A DNA stretch of 64,000 nucleotides from Progne subis subis. Taxonomy: Eukaryota; Chordata; Aves; Passeriformes; Hirundinidae. The DNA lies in the NCBI GenBank assembly GCA_022316685.1, contig JAKJHU010000036.1, positions 5,808,036 to 5,872,035 on the forward strand, given 5' to 3'. The notes beneath the pieces are model-generated. The model did not search any database. It saw nothing but the letters and a program-made list of their open reading frames with translations, and was not told the origin of the DNA. Shown in pieces: positions 38,122-51,957 of this stretch (the first letter of the stretch is position 1; each line of letters opens with the position of its first letter). A program made the position numbers and the translations under genes.

Positions 38122-41100
38122 CTTTCTGGGATAGTGATACAGGGATTTTATTTCCTCTGCCATTGAAAACATTTAAATATAAAAGCACTGCCTGCCATAT
38201 TCTTTGTGGAGCTTCACTCGTGTGATTTTTTTCCTGGCCCAGTTAACTTTGAATTCTTTAAACATCCATTTATTGGTTCAAAGGATATCACTGTCCCTAC
38301 ATTACCTAAAGAACACCTGATGTGTAATAAAAACTTTACAACTATATGCTACATTGTCCCTGTTCTAGTGAGGAATGTAAAGAGAAAAGCAGTCATTTGT
38401 GCATCCTGGTGGAGCTAAGCATCAAAGGGATGCTACCAAAATACTTGGCTCATGTGAGACTAAAATAATTTCAGGTTTAGCATATTTTCAAATATTTTCT
38501 TGGTAGTCTTTATAAACTAAATCATGCTGAAGCTACTAAATGGATGCATGACTGCTAAAAACAATTAAAAGCTATTTTAAGGGAAAAGCTATTGAGAACA
38601 ATGACAGTGATTAATTATACCCTTTTCTTAAGTGGCTCTTAAATAGCCAATGAAACATGGCTAAGAAGTCGTGAGAAATATCAGATGACCTGTAAAACTG
38701 GTAAGTGTAAACATTGTGGCATTTAAAAAATTCAGTTTCTCTTTACCTTAGTGTCATTCTCATAATTAATTTAAAAATAAAAATTCAGATTTTCTACAAC
38801 TCTCCTCCAGTTTCAGCTGGATCTTGGATTCTACTGTATTTCCTTTATAGCCATCCTTGCAAAATCATTGTGCTTGCCATCAAATTTGTTTACTGTAAAT
38901 TTAAAATTTGGTTTAAACCTAAAGGAAAATTTTTAAATTTTATTTCCTTTGTGTTCATAATAATAATAAAATATGTTTTCCAATAAATAAGATCATGTAC
39001 TGAAGAAGTTTTAAAAAAGCATAAGACTTCCCAAATATAATCAGTATTTAATTTCACTGGTAAATGACTGTTTTTATCATTGTTCAAAATATTTCTAGAG
39101 GAAAATTCATGAACCTCTAAGATCTGATTGCTTTCTGGACATCCCTTTCCAACTCACAAAAAGGCACCACAGTTAAGCATTTAATGTAGATAAATTTCTA
39201 CATTATCTTCTTTTTGCAGTGTCAGCCTCTTCATATCAAAATTAAGAGGCAGGATACCTCTGCTTCAGTGGTGTTTAAATCCTTATAAAGGGCATCTGAG
39301 CCTAGCCTGGATTCACTTTGGTGGAAAGCAATTCTTGGATTATATGCAAATGCAACTTGCCTGATACTACGAAGAGGAGGAAACTTTGGAAAGTAACCAC
39401 ATGATTTACAGTGATGTTTGCATGATTTAAATAACAATCAATACCTACATGTCACTAATACTATTAATAGGTATGTTGGGAGAGGTAGAGCGGGAAATTA
39501 AAGAGAAGGGTTTGATGAAATTTCTTGGGAAATTTTGAGGGAAACATTCCAGGATGTTCTTTAAAGCTTTTTTTTTTTTTTTCTTTTCAGAGATGTAAAA
39601 TGTGAAAATTATTACAGTTAATGAAGCTACTTGAATTTAAGCTCATGTATCCTAAGAATTTATGAAAGTCAGAAATGCACAGGAAACTATCACCAGTCTG
39701 ATTTATAGTTCAAATCTCATGGCCATCTAATCCATAATTATTTTCTTCATGCATGCATTTGGGAGTTTTAAGACACTCTTAGTGTGCTCACCTTCTCCTT
39801 TCATAGAACATTTAGAAAGCATAAGGAAAGTCAGAGAGATCATCCACTGTAAAACTGACATTTCATTTTCAGAAGATCTATATCCCCTTGCCAGTCGGCT
39901 GTAGATGAAGAAAATAAGTTTGATTTGGTAGCTGAAACATCCTGCCTAGAACACTGAAGAAATCTTCTTTTGATCATTTACATTTAGTGTGAACAAACTA
40001 TGACTAGTGCAGAGTCCACAAAACTTATGAAATCTGACCTGCATATTTGTTTTTGAAAATACTGACTATTGTGATTTAAGATATGCACAGACATACAAAA
40101 ATGTCTTATTCAATAACACTTTTAGCTAGTAAGCAGTTTTATGCAATCTCAGTGAATAGTATTAAACTCCATACTATTAGTGCTGTACAAACCCCATTGG
40201 ATTAATAACATCAAGCTTGACATTAGAATGTACATCAATCAATTTGCATGCCTGAATCTCAAAAATGAAGTGACACTTCTGAATGGCACTTCAGATATAT
40301 TCCTTTATATTTTGTTAATAAAGAGAAATCTTATTAGTGGGAGATTCAAGAAGGTATAAACAAGTTTTGAGCTCAATATACCATATGCTATAGCTGCCAA
40401 TTATGTTCTTGTTGACATTTTCTTCTTGTGGGAATATTATCATCTGAAATTCATTATGCTTCTGTTCACATGTACTGCGTTAATTGGCATGTGACACTTT
40501 GAAAATCTGTTCCCAGGCAATATTCATAAATAGTTCTGTTTCATATGAGCAATTTATTCAGTGGGCCTGATACTTAAAATAATGTAACAATATAAGTTTT
40601 TTTAATTACCCACTGATTTATTTAAAAAATAAGTTACTTTTAAGATTTTTTAAACCATTATTTATTCCACTTTACTGTGATATGTCATATGATTTATTGT
40701 CCAAAAGTGAGGGGGTTTTATGTATCACTTAATTTTACTGTGTTCTTTGCAATTAGTATGTGCAAATTAACCAAATAATCCAAAACACCTTATTCCATTT
40801 AGCATTTTCAACAAAATGCATAAAGCAGTAAAGGATGAGAAGATGTGTAAGCTCACAGAATAGGTGAGATTTCATATATTTCAAAGATGACATCTTAATT
40901 ACAGCACTACAACTGCAGACTGCGTAAAATGAGTAGGATATATCTGAAGATCCTAGGATGTAAACAAAAATAGCTCTGTCACCAGAAAAGACATTAAGGG
41001 CTTTGTCATCAGCTCCCTCTAGAGAAGAATTGAGTGAAGAGTTCAGGATGCATCTCATCTAAATATGACACCAAAATGAGGCTTCTGGGTGAGAACATTA

Positions 41101-42029
41101 TCAAGTTAGAATGCTTGCATTGTTAATGCACATTGATGCATGTCTCTGAAGAATGGCTCAAGTCTCAGGTGGAACCCCTGTTAGACAGCACTGTGTTTTA
41201 TCTATAACTATTTTGGAAGTCAAAGCCTACTCCTTTTGAGGTTCTAATGCTAGTATTTAATATGAGGATTTTTCATTCTCATCATTCCTAATCATACCAT
41301 CTGAGCAATATATGCATGTTTTTATGTCTAAAAGAGAAAAAACAACACACCTGGTATCTCCTACTGATGTTTGTTACCACTTCTATTCATATATCTGCTC
41401 TTTGGCTACTATTTCTCTGTTGCTAGCATGATGTTTTCCCTTTTGCAGTTTCCCCCCTTTGGAGGGAAACTGGCATTTGGTTTCTCTTCCTTGTTCTCTG
41501 CAAGTCCCTGCTTCATCTTATACTCACAAGCATTATTTTTACCTTCTGTAATATATGACTATAAGTAGCTGAAACAGAAAAAAAAAATGCTATATTCCAA
41601 ATACAGACTCTTGCTGTTACCAGGCAAGCATCTCAGTTCCATCTAATAAGTGTACTTCTTCCATCTCTGTTAGAAAAATGAATTAATCAGACCTTTGCTG
41701 AGGGAACTATAAATTTAGTCAGTTTTAAATGCACTTACATCTGTGATAGACAGGATGGACGGATATTCTCACAAGGAAGAACAAGTATTTCCAGAGAACC
41801 TGGTCACAGTCTCTCCATCTCTCTCTCCTTTACAACCAATTAATAACATTTGGCTTGTAACATCCACAGACTATATACTAATCATTTGATATCTGGACAT
41901 CTGGAAAACCTTGTACAGTGTTAATGGTGTGCTTCAGGTTTCATAATTTACTTCTGCAATAACACAAATTACGCTGCAGAAGGCCATGGCCAGATATGAG
42001 GAAGGAAAATATGTAGGACTTACTGATGC
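38122..42029. other. AT-rich DNA, no gene seen (3.9 kb)
   Basis: No recognisable repeat, exon or RNA gene. Frames on either strand are at most about 100 codons and carry no motif I recognise. Confidence 0.6.
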
Positions 42030-42034
42030 ACAGC

Positions 42035-42225
42035 TGTCTTGGTTTTGAAAGACAGTTGTCTGACAGGGAAAACTAGAGCCTCCCTTGGAATGGAGAATGT
42101 AAACCCCCTTCCCTCCAAATTATTATAATTTTGCAATTAGGGGCTCTCAAGCAAAGATATGGGAAATAGGAGTAACAGTTTTTTACTAGGAATATTTTTT
42201 TAAAAGGGAAAATACAAGTGTAGTG

Positions 42226-42261
<36 letters not shown>

Positions 42262-42791
42262 AGGAAGCAAAGATCCTGGAAAAAGCTGACTCTGTCAGGG
42301 ATAAGACCTGGCACCCTAGTGATCAGGGTGTTGGAAGCAGTCCAGATAAGTCCTCCTGGAGTAACAGATGTGTTCTGTGGAGTAGAGATGGTCCTGTAGA
42401 AAGTCCAGTGGTGACGAGATGGGTCCAAGTCTTCCTCTGAGAATCAAGTGGAAAAACAGATACCTTGTGTCCTTCAGTCCCAGTTTTTATCTAGCTAGGA
42501 ACAGCTGGCTCCTCCCCAACTGGGTGGAGCATCTCACAATGGGATGATGGAATGTGTCATGTCATTGGTGGGCCCTAATGGCCCGTTATCAGAAAATGTC
42601 CCCTGCAGAAGGATGGAGGGGTGGTGGAAGAGATAAGAAACACTGCCCCACCTGGTTTTAGTAGCTGGGCCATTATCAGAAGGCATTCTTCTCCTTCCCC
42701 ACCTGGAGTAAGGAGGATAACACATCTCCCAAAAAATAGCTTTCAACAGATGAAATAAAATACACATTTTTAGGTTACATAATCCAATACA
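42035..42791 (-). mobile_element. Solo LTR, family D copy 2 (D2), perfect 5-bp TSD
   Basis: The plus-strand start is TGTCTTGGTTTTGAAAGACA and the end is ATCCAATACA (757 bp), between perfect copies of ACAGC (42030-42034 and 42792-42796). A minus-strand TATA-like GATAAAAAC (42483-42491) and AGTAAA (42182-42187) orient it minus. An A30 tract (42228-42257) lies inside, probably an expansion of an A-rich site. It is homologous to D1 through most of the 5' 200 bases, with a shared block tattataatt. Confidence 0.92.
42228..42257. repeat. A30 homopolymer inside LTR D2
   Basis: Thirty A in a row. D1 has a CAA/AAT-rich stretch at the same relative place, so the site is prone to slippage. Confidence 0.85.
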
Positions 42792-42796
42792 ACAGC

Positions 42797-43377
42797 CAAA
42801 GCAACAAACTGTGAAAATTACTGGAAGAGAAATTGTAGTCAGAATCTTTTACTATTTTATATGCATTTATTTAACATTTAAATGGTGCATATAGTTAATC
42901 AAATCTACCTTTTTTTTTTTTCCCTATTAAGTCTACTAGTAGGAGTTGAAGATTGCAGTAGCTCAATAAACACAAGCCTGCAGCAGCCTCATGTCCTGAT
43001 ACTGCTATTAATGACTAATGAAGCTGAGCATGCAGCCCTAGCAGACAGGCCTGCACATGTACTCACAATACATGTACATGTACATGTCTGGCACACAGAC
43101 CAACACAGATAGAGCACACTGCATTAAGACAAATGCAAACAGCTTAATGGCCTGACCTTGTTCACTTTTTTGACTGCTCAGGATGAATGTCCGTTATTGG
43201 AAAATATGTGCACGTATATATATAATATGGGTCTCTCCTGCAGCTGGTCTTATACACTTAGTTTATCCAGTAACTAACCTCTGCATTCTCTGGATTCTAA
43301 TTGACTAATGCCTAGATGGACACATGCAAATGGTCTTCCAGTAGAGTGTTGGTTAGCTGGTAAGCTAGTGCTAGTCT
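42797..43377. other. AT-rich DNA with an (ACATGT)3 repeat
   Basis: Three tandem ACATGT palindromic units sit at 43070-43087. Nothing else is recognised. Confidence 0.6.
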
Positions 43378-43860
43378 CTACAGCAGCCAAGAATTTCTGG
43401 CTGACTTTGATCCCTGGCTCCTCGGACTGTTATTGTACTTTCCAGATAGGCCACCTTGATACCCCCTAGCATCTACCCACACAGGATGTGCGCATTCAAG
43501 TTTTCCTCTAGCTGTTGTTTCCCAGACACAATGGACCCTGTGCCCCATAGTCCCAAGTAACCGTCCAGTTTCTAGATCTCCCCACAAACATGTGTGTGCA
43601 GAATAGATACTATCCATTTCTATCTCCATTTCCTGATACTCTTCCCATGATAAGGTACAGAGTAATGGACTGTGCCTTCCCTCACTTTTCGAGATGCCAT
43701 AGGGAATATCCCTTACTAACTTCTGGTGGAGAGTTTTCCCTGTCCCTGGGCCTGAATGTCCCTTGGGACAGAACTGGCAGTTCAGAGTGGGGGCTCATGC
43801 TTCTGACTGGAGTATTAGGGTGCTCCTGTTTGCTAGTGGGCTCTTTTTAGAATGTGTGGA
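43378..43860. other. Unclassified GC-richer block
   Basis: About 480 bases stand out by base composition from AT-rich flanks. They carry overlapping open frames on both strands: minus 43378-43629 (83 codons) and plus 43590-43850 (86 codons). I find no TG...CA ends with duplicated flanks, no CR1 phrases and no protein domain I recognise. It could be a decayed LTR or a retrovirus internal scrap, an unfamiliar repeat, or a non-repetitive conserved element. Just downstream is aataaaaaaac (about 43884). Confidence 0.35.
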
Positions 43861-45534
43861 GATAAGCCTTTATTCATGTAATCTAATAAAAAAACTTTTA
43901 TTGTTTGGACACACATGCAGTAAAAATAATCCTCATCTCCATATAGAAGACAAACAGAAGAAAATATATGTTCGGGAGTCATTTGCTTCAGATTAATATT
44001 TCCACTAATTTTCCTCAAAGTTATATGGCAAGGGGTTTGCTAAATTATTCCATTCTGGATCCTTTCTGAGAAAGGAGGCACATTAAATCTTCTTGTTTGC
44101 AGGAAAGACATCACAAGTACCAATTTTTCACAACATCCAAAGATCATAATCAGGATTAGTTAAATAATTAATAGTTAACACCATCAAACAAAACTTTCAG
44201 TGTAGTACATTTCAAAAATTCCCTCTGTACTCATGACTGTTAAAAAGACGTGGTCAAGATATCAAAGATTTGATTTTGTACATGAATACCAAATCTCAAA
44301 GTTGAAGTGTTTGTAGTGGTAAGACTTTATGTGTCATGGACATTAACATAAATATGATAAGCAAGAGAGACTTGTAAATAGTAATTTTATTGCTTATTTC
44401 CTATTCTATGCAAATAGAACATCATTATTCTACAGGCATGGAAAATCAAGATAGTTCAAATATTGTCTAGGTACAATCACCTTTTCTACAGTTAATTTAC
44501 CTTTTCTATTTCATATTCCTTTTACTATATATTTTGAAAGTAATTTTCCTTTTCTATATTTCCCTTGTTTCACAAACAAGGGAGTTACAACTGGTTCTCT
44601 AAACTGCCTATTAGTAGAAATCAATGATACAGTCACCATGAAAAATTTGTACACTTCAATATTAAAACAGATTTATGTGAGAGTTCTTCCACTCCATCTA
44701 TGTGCCGTGTACTGTACATCATACAGCACCACCCTCCCACTCCCCCGCCAAAAAAAAAAATAAAATTGCAGTTTCTTTCTTTCCCAGTTTCACAATTGTC
44801 TTCATCTAGACTAGTTCCATCCATTTGGGTTTGTACAAAACCTTACTCTGCTTGTATCATGTCCCTAAGTCTTTTAGGTGTGTATATGACTTGTAGGTAT
44901 AGGTTCTTTGTAACATTATTAGGTAATTCATTGAGGAAGAAGACTTCAGCATTAATTTTAACTGAAATAAGAATGACAGAATTCTGCCTTCAGTCGTCTC
45001 CAAGCTACATACTTTTCCAAGCTAAAGAACGTGTATTCTCAATATAACTAATGATAACTAGCCAATCAAGAAGGAGTTTCACTTTATTTTAAGATGAAGG
45101 TCTAGGAGAGGATAAATAGCAAATAAAAATAGCAACTTATCATATTCCACTGACTATAAAAGCATTCTACAGATTGACATTAAACAATCCTTTTAGTAAT
45201 TTATTGAGACATATAAACACCTTAGCATACTTTGTAAGCTAGGATATTTGATATTTTTACAGGATTATTTTTGGAGATTTCAAAATATATAATTTAAACA
45301 CTGAACTACACTTTGATTATGTATGCAAGATATTAACTGTCATCATTTTAACTAAATTCATGGTACATATATTTCCAGAAATGGGGAATTATGTGTTTTG
45401 TTCTTGCTGCAGATAATTTGATGCTCTAAATGAAATGTTTAACAAACATAATTGCCTGTCATAAGGCCTGCAAGCGCATTATAAAAAAACTTCAAGAACT
45501 GATGACAATATAGGAACTGCTAACAGAACTGACA
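43861..45534. other. AT-rich DNA, no gene seen
   Basis: A 115-codon plus-strand frame at 44700-45047 begins in a C- and A-homopolymer patch and has no recognised domain. Confidence 0.55.
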
Positions 45535-45895
45535 TTCAACATATTCATTAGTTGCTTAGAAAAAGACAAAAATAATGAGGTGACAGACTTTGACATATAT
45601 GCAAGGTATCATGGGATAGTGAAAAAAAAAAAATTGTGAAAAGATACAGGAGCACCTCATGATGGGCAGTATGTTGGCATAAAATTCAATATGAATTGCT
45701 TTAAAATGATTTGTATTTAAACACTTAACCCCCAAAAATCTGTATAAAATGATGCCCTTTAAATTATCTATTACTTTTCCAGAAAAGAGATCTTAGAATT
45801 TCTAAGGACATGTAACTGAGATTACTAACTCAGTGATGAAAAGAACAGGCAAAAAAATTGAACAAATTTAAATGATGAGAACTACTTAAAAAAAT
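45535..45895 (+). mobile_element. Ancient CR1/L3-like LINE fragment
   Basis: Despite strong decay the order of phrases fits an old CR1 3' ORF2: aacatattcattagttgctt then agaaaaagac (island FIxDLE region), gaggtgacagactttgacat (the VxxFADDT region), a gap, aaaattcaatatgaattgct, then agaaaagagatcttagaatt and ctcagtgatgaaaagaac. Many indels are present. The assignment is from remembered consensus and is moderate. Confidence 0.55.
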
Positions 45896-48638
45896 TGTAA
45901 CAAATTTAAATAAATCAAATAGTGTCCTGTGTGTAGCACAATAATATTAAATATTGTTGCAGAGTCTTATGGTTGCCTGGAGCAACCTTGAATTCAAAAA
46001 GTTACTAGAAAATTTTAGGAAATACAAGTTTGCTGAAAGGTGTTAAACATTAAAATTACAATTTGTGAGACAAAAAAAAAAACAACAAAAAACCAAAAAA
46101 CCAAACCCTAACCCACAAGTTGCTACAAACTGAAAGAGCAAATAAGAAAATCCACCCCACCCCCCCAAACAACACTACTATGCACTTGTGATGTACATGT
46201 AATCTTCCTTTAGTGTTACTGGCTACCATCAGATTTAAGTATATCAAGGTAAAGAGATATTTTATACTGCATGATATTTTCACCTTATATTTAAATCACA
46301 CATTGAGTCTTGACTTCTATCATACCAGAAAAGTTATCATGGCTAAATACAACTAACAGATATTAATATATATTAATTAATATGTGATAATGTAGGTTTA
46401 TTCCTTTTTTAGCCTTCTTATCACCTGTGCAACAAATTATCAAAGAGGTTTTGAATTACATTTAGTGTGGGCAGAATTAACTCTACATTTTATCAAAGTG
46501 AGACACTTAAACACTTATTTTTCTATGAGATAAACACCATGATAATAGTTTGGTGGTAAGTCACCTAGGTAGGCTGGTCATGTCAGTGGGACTTCAAAAT
46601 AGCAATGTATCTTTTTCAGCTGCAGTTCATTGATAAGAGACTTTTGAAGATCCTGACAATAGCAATGAAAAAATAAGTGAAGAATGAGTGTCTTAATATT
46701 AGTAATCGAAATATGGAAGAAAATCTACACTCTTTACAGAAACTGATGAAAACTTGAAGCTTTTAGAAAGAAATATTAGGAAGATCAGGCTTTATGTGTA
46801 CAGAATGGAAATTTTACTATATTTTTGTAACATCTGGAAATAGTACAAAATAATATTCTGGAAGAATAGATATGAACAGGCAACTAAATTGAAAATTTTT
46901 GTTGCATTCTCCAGAGTTTTATTCAACAGAAATCAGGTAAAAGTCTCTTGAGGACGTGCCACATATCAGCTCTGATTAATTCAGAAGCAGTTGATAAGTC
47001 TTTAGGTGAAATTTCAGTTTTGATCAAGTACATGCACCTACAGTATCTGTTTCTGCCACAGTGAGATGCCCAAGTGTTGGGAGAAATTTGGCATTTACAA
47101 TCAAGAAAGCATAAGTGTTCAGTTGTTTTTACCGTTACCTGTTTTATCAATGAAACTAACCAATATATATACACAATTAAATTGTTCATCAACTCAGAAT
47201 CAGGTAATTTCCAATGCTGTTCAATGCAACCCATTTCCTTCATCAAAAGAAAACAGATGAAAGAAGAATTAAATAAATTGCTTGTTGATTACCATTAGGC
47301 AACAACTTTAAAACAGATTTGTTTTATTCTATCACATGCATGTTGGTTCCTTTTGTGGAATGTGAGTCATATTAATTAAGAAAATTGAATTACTTACCAA
47401 ATATTGATGAACAATAAATATTAAATATGTGTTTAAAAATTACTAAGAAATGGTGCATAATTTAACAAGTGTTCAGCTGTAAATATATATGTATCACTGA
47501 ATTCTAACTTGCCAATACTTGTGTATTAATGAAGGTTAACAAGAAATAATGTGGATTGAGATAAGTATAGCAAAATATAATTATTCATTTTTCCAAAAGG
47601 ATACATCCTTTTGTCTTCGTCTTCATGTTTATTTATAATTACTGGTCAGTGGCTGTTATATCTTTTTCTTTAATTAGCACAGAACAAGAATGGAATAAAA
47701 ATGAAAATTCCATGAAAAATGTAGCTTAAAATGATTGCTGATTCAAATAATAAATTACCAAGAAGTTAATAAATAATTTGGATTTCAACTTCTAATTGAT
47801 ATAAAAGTATACATTTTAAAATTAGTAAACAAATTAGCTCTATCAAACTGTGCAGCATTTTGGTTTAGAAGTATCTAACAGTCTGTTTCTGGTAAAGATT
47901 TCACTTTCAAATATTTGTCTCTTTCTGATATTCCTTGGAGTTTGTCTGATCAGCTTTGCTCCTAGGGTATTCTTGAGCTGCAATTGTTCAATCTTACAGG
48001 ACAATTTCAAAGAATTATCCTCTCTGAAGCAGCTAGAAAAACAGCTTGGAACTAATGTCATTTAAGTGAATGGGAAGTGCCCAAAAGAAGCAGTGGTTGA
48101 AGCATATTTATAATTTCAGCCTCTCTAAAGTTCAGACTTTTGAGGGCAAAAGACCATGTTCCATATAATATTAAATACGTCTTTCACATGAGTTAAGGTG
48201 CACATATAGGAATTTCAAGAACCTCTGAATTTTATAGCAGTGTCTACCTTTTAAGGTAGATTTGCTTACCAGCCTAAAACCTGTCAAGTAATCCATTGAA
48301 TTTTTCTGGTATAATCAAGAACCTTCTTTAGAGGTAACTGTTACACATGTGGGTGGGTTCCATTCAGGTGTCAACATGGACTTGGGTTTATGCACAGCGA
48401 CAAACTATATACTTAACATTCGGATAATGCACCACATAGTATAAGTGACTACTTAGTAGCATCACTACCACTGACTACTTAGGATCACTAAAATTAATTT
48501 TAAAAGGAGCTCTTTTCTAGAAGAATGAGGTTTGAGTGCACATCAATGCTCTTTTTTAAAAATAGCAAGTTTCTAAGGATGTGGATTACTCTTCTGAGCA
48601 TTGGAAGAATACTATTTATAGGAAACAATGTGTTCATG

Positions 48639-48675
<37 letters not shown>

Positions 48676-51497
48676 GTGGAGTATTAACTATATGTAATGT
48701 GAGGTACTTCCTATATTCAGTGCACAAGATTGGTCCCAAATTTTCATCCATTCAGGAGCTTTACAAGATCAGTAGACTATTGATCCCTATGAACAAAGTA
48801 GTGTCCTTCAAAATCAGCTTTGTTTCATATTGAAGACAAGGGTCAGTGGTTAGATGAAGACAATTGGTGAATTTTATTCTTCTTTTTGAAAACAATATTA
48901 CACCTAATTACTACTATCCTGATGGGCATCTTGAATAAGTAGTTTCTAACTTCCTACAGATCAAAATTTAACTTTATTGAATTCAGTGAAATAAGTTCAG
49001 TGTGTTAATAGGAAAAAAGACCTGGGCATTCATGTCAGATGTTAAATTATGGATGAATAATTGCATAGAAAATAAAACTGCATGCTTAAAACTGGACTTT
49101 ATGCATCACTAGTTCTGTGAACACTCTCTCCTGCTTCTTAATCTCTCAGAAATACATAGTTAATCTCTGTGCCATGTATTTCTACACTTTTTATTTACAT
49201 CATAACCTCATAGTAATTGCAAAAACCTGCTAGCCAGTCATGTTAACCGTGTAGGGATTACAGTATACTTAAATTCAAATTAAAGTTCAAAAAATTAATA
49301 TTTTTTTACGAACGTTCACTCATTGAATGTCTATTTCTAGACAAAAAATCTTATCCACTGAGCCATGTTCTTCTCCTTCCCAGAAAATTATCAGTCTTTT
49401 AAGAACATATTTAGTGTAATCAATACTGACAGAGACAATGTGAAAACAATTACTTAGAAGTAGAGTGCTATAATTTGAGGGCAGCATGTGTTTGTAAATT
49501 GTTCCAAACCTCCTACCTCAATGTACCATTCAGACATTCCTCATCTCAGCAAGGTAACAACATGAAATATGTAATTTATTGGAGTTAGATGAGTTTTCAT
49601 GGGCTTTCTTCTAAAACTGCTTAATTGCAAAGTATTTTCTCTGCCAGTTTAGATGTTCCTCCGAGAATATTCTCTGGTACAACTACGTCTTTTAAATCTC
49701 TTCAAAAGTACTTTGAGTTTAGACCCTTTGTTTTGTGGCAATAATATTTCACTTGATACATGCTATAGCTTATTTTAACACATTGTCATTTGTTGAAACC
49801 CAGGGAATATTTGTAACTTACTCTTATATTAGGAGTTGTACTGATTTATGTATTTTTCAAAACAGAAATTTAGGATGCAATAATTTTGGAATTAATGTTT
49901 CTTACTTAAAATTTTATCATATCCTTGCCTGCATTTTTAAAATGTGTAAAAGAATCAGAAGGAGTTCTCATTCACAGACAAATCAGATGGCTACCTAGAT
50001 AGATTGCTATCATTGCTGTTGATACCAATTACAATTTGCATCCTTTATCAGCTAATTTCTGGTATTCCAATGCCGGTTAGAATATTTATATGTTCTTTAT
50101 ATCCTTCACAGCAGCAGTTTAAGGACTTTTTCATGTGTCACTCTTATTATCTAACAGTAGAACACTTTTACAATTATTGAAATTGCTATTCAGCCCCAGT
50201 GTAAGCAACGGCATTATACAAAAGCAGAAGGGAGGAGGCATTCTGTTTCAATACACACATCACCTACAAGTTACTTGATTATTATTCTGCAAATTGTCTG
50301 TACACACATTAAAAAAAGGGCATAATTAAATGAAATAGAAGGCAAACAAAGAGAAAACAGCAATAATATTTATACATTAAGGGATTTATAAAAGACGAGA
50401 CTCTCTTTATTTGGAAGTCCCACTTCTGAGCAAGCTTACAAGAGACTAATGATAAAACCACAACAGGCTTCTTGAGAAGAAAAAATATTGTTCAGGCTGA
50501 TAACAAGAGATGGATATGAATCTCAAGCAGACAAATAGGGGAACGTTACCAAAGTATAATCTCTTTCTCCAGTTCTTTACCTCAGGAAATATCAATAACT
50601 ACGATGTCTGGATCTTACAAAAATTTGAACAGTTTAAGCTTAGCTACGAATAGAATATATATAGGTTTTCTTTGCTTCTCTTTGCCCTACATGATGTACT
50701 TCTGGGAGATATAGCTTGGAGTTTTTTACAGTTCAAACTGATCTTGAACTCTGTTTATTGTTTTGTATTTCAAACAGGATACAATCCATGAAGAATACTA
50801 AACATATTAGTAGCCTGTATGAAGAAAAATAAAAAAGAATAGTAACACCTAAGACATTGTAAGTAATTTTCCAGTGTTGTTGGACCACATGATTCCACCA
50901 CGAAAGAGGCACAGGAACTTGAATTTCTTGATATAAAAGCAGATAAAAAGAAAAACCTGCCTCTGCTACAGGTCAGAATAAGCAAACATATCTTTGAAAA
51001 GTATAATTCCAAACATATTCAAGGTCAGATGAGAGAATATAGTAGTCCTTCATCCTTTTGAAAGACTCCCCCAAAATTCCATTCATTTTGCTTACACTCA
51101 AATGCTAAGTCTTAATAGAAATTATGGAGAGGATTTTAAATTTATTTCCATTTTAGCTAATAACACTTTGAGTGGACATTCTGCTCTTTCCCTGACAGCT
51201 CCCTACCTGAAGTATTCAGAGTGTGTAGTAACCAGTGCATCTCAGTGGATGCTGACCTTCAGACACAATCAATAAATACTGAAGATGCAGTGTCCACACC
51301 ATATGAGGCTTTGCTTTTGTTAGTGCTGGACTGAAGCCTTGGATTTAAGCAATTTTAGCTGTTAAAGAATACTAGAAATGTTTCTTTTCTGTGCTTGGCT
51401 TCATTTTAATCCAGAATGGGAACAGCTGACACTCTGAAACCACTCTGTGGTATGAATGTGTGTGTGTGAAGAGTGAGAATAATTAGGAGACTCACAG
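45896..51497. other. AT-rich DNA, no gene seen (5.6 kb)
   Basis: Contains an A/C-rich patch at 46072-46170 and a T35 tract at 48640. A 107-codon minus frame at 46923-47246 has no recognised domain. Confidence 0.6.
48640..48674. repeat. T35 homopolymer
   Basis: An uninterrupted run of 35 T. Confidence 0.9.
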
Positions 51498-51957
51498 TGA
51501 TGCCTTAAGTTTTAGCTTTCATGTTTTTCAGATTATTTGATGCCTAGGTGAGTAGCTCTGAGCTTCATATTAAGTGTCAGTAAGCTCTCTTCACAGGGTA
51601 GGTAGACAAAACAAATGGTTTTCCTGATGAAGACCAAGGACAACGAGTACAACTTTCAGGCCCAAAAGCATAAATAATGGTGGACTGAAAAAGGAAAACA
51701 AGAAGGATGATACTTCACAACCCAAAGCTGTAACTGGACAATTAAACCCTGATACACAAATGTACCAGAACTTATAAAAGTTCAAGAACTCATGACCGGT
51801 CCTCCATTCTGTGATCATTTTAAATCCACCTTGGGTGTAGCCCTGGCCAAGCTCTTGTCCTGTCCAAGGTGTACTCTTAAAGGCCCTTCAAAAAATATCT
51901 ACTTTATTCTCTATCTCTGTTCAGTCCCTTTTCCAGGTCAGCCTTCCTAAGGCATCA
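51498..51957 (+). mobile_element. Solo LTR H with 10-bp inverted termini
   Basis: The element starts TGATGCCTTA and ends TAAGGCATCA, perfect 10-bp inverted termini, 460 bp apart. A TATA box TATAAAAG lies at 51773-51780 and a degraded poly(A) region near 51890, so it reads on the plus strand. The U5 part (tctactttattctctatctc) resembles an avian ERVL-type LTR. The flanks cacag and gtttc do not match, so no target duplication is visible. That is unusual among the complete LTRs here. Confidence 0.8.
51773..51780 (+). promoter_or_regulatory. TATA box of LTR H
   Basis: TATAAAAG about 275 bp into the LTR, with roughly 115 bp to the degraded poly(A) region. Confidence 0.55.

Noticed and set aside
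42882..43112. 76-codon frame with HVHVHVW repeats
   Set aside because: The repeat is the translated (ACATGT)3 microsatellite.
46095..46115. ccctaaccc telomere-like motif
   Set aside because: Fewer than two full repeats within an A/C-rich patch; expected by chance.
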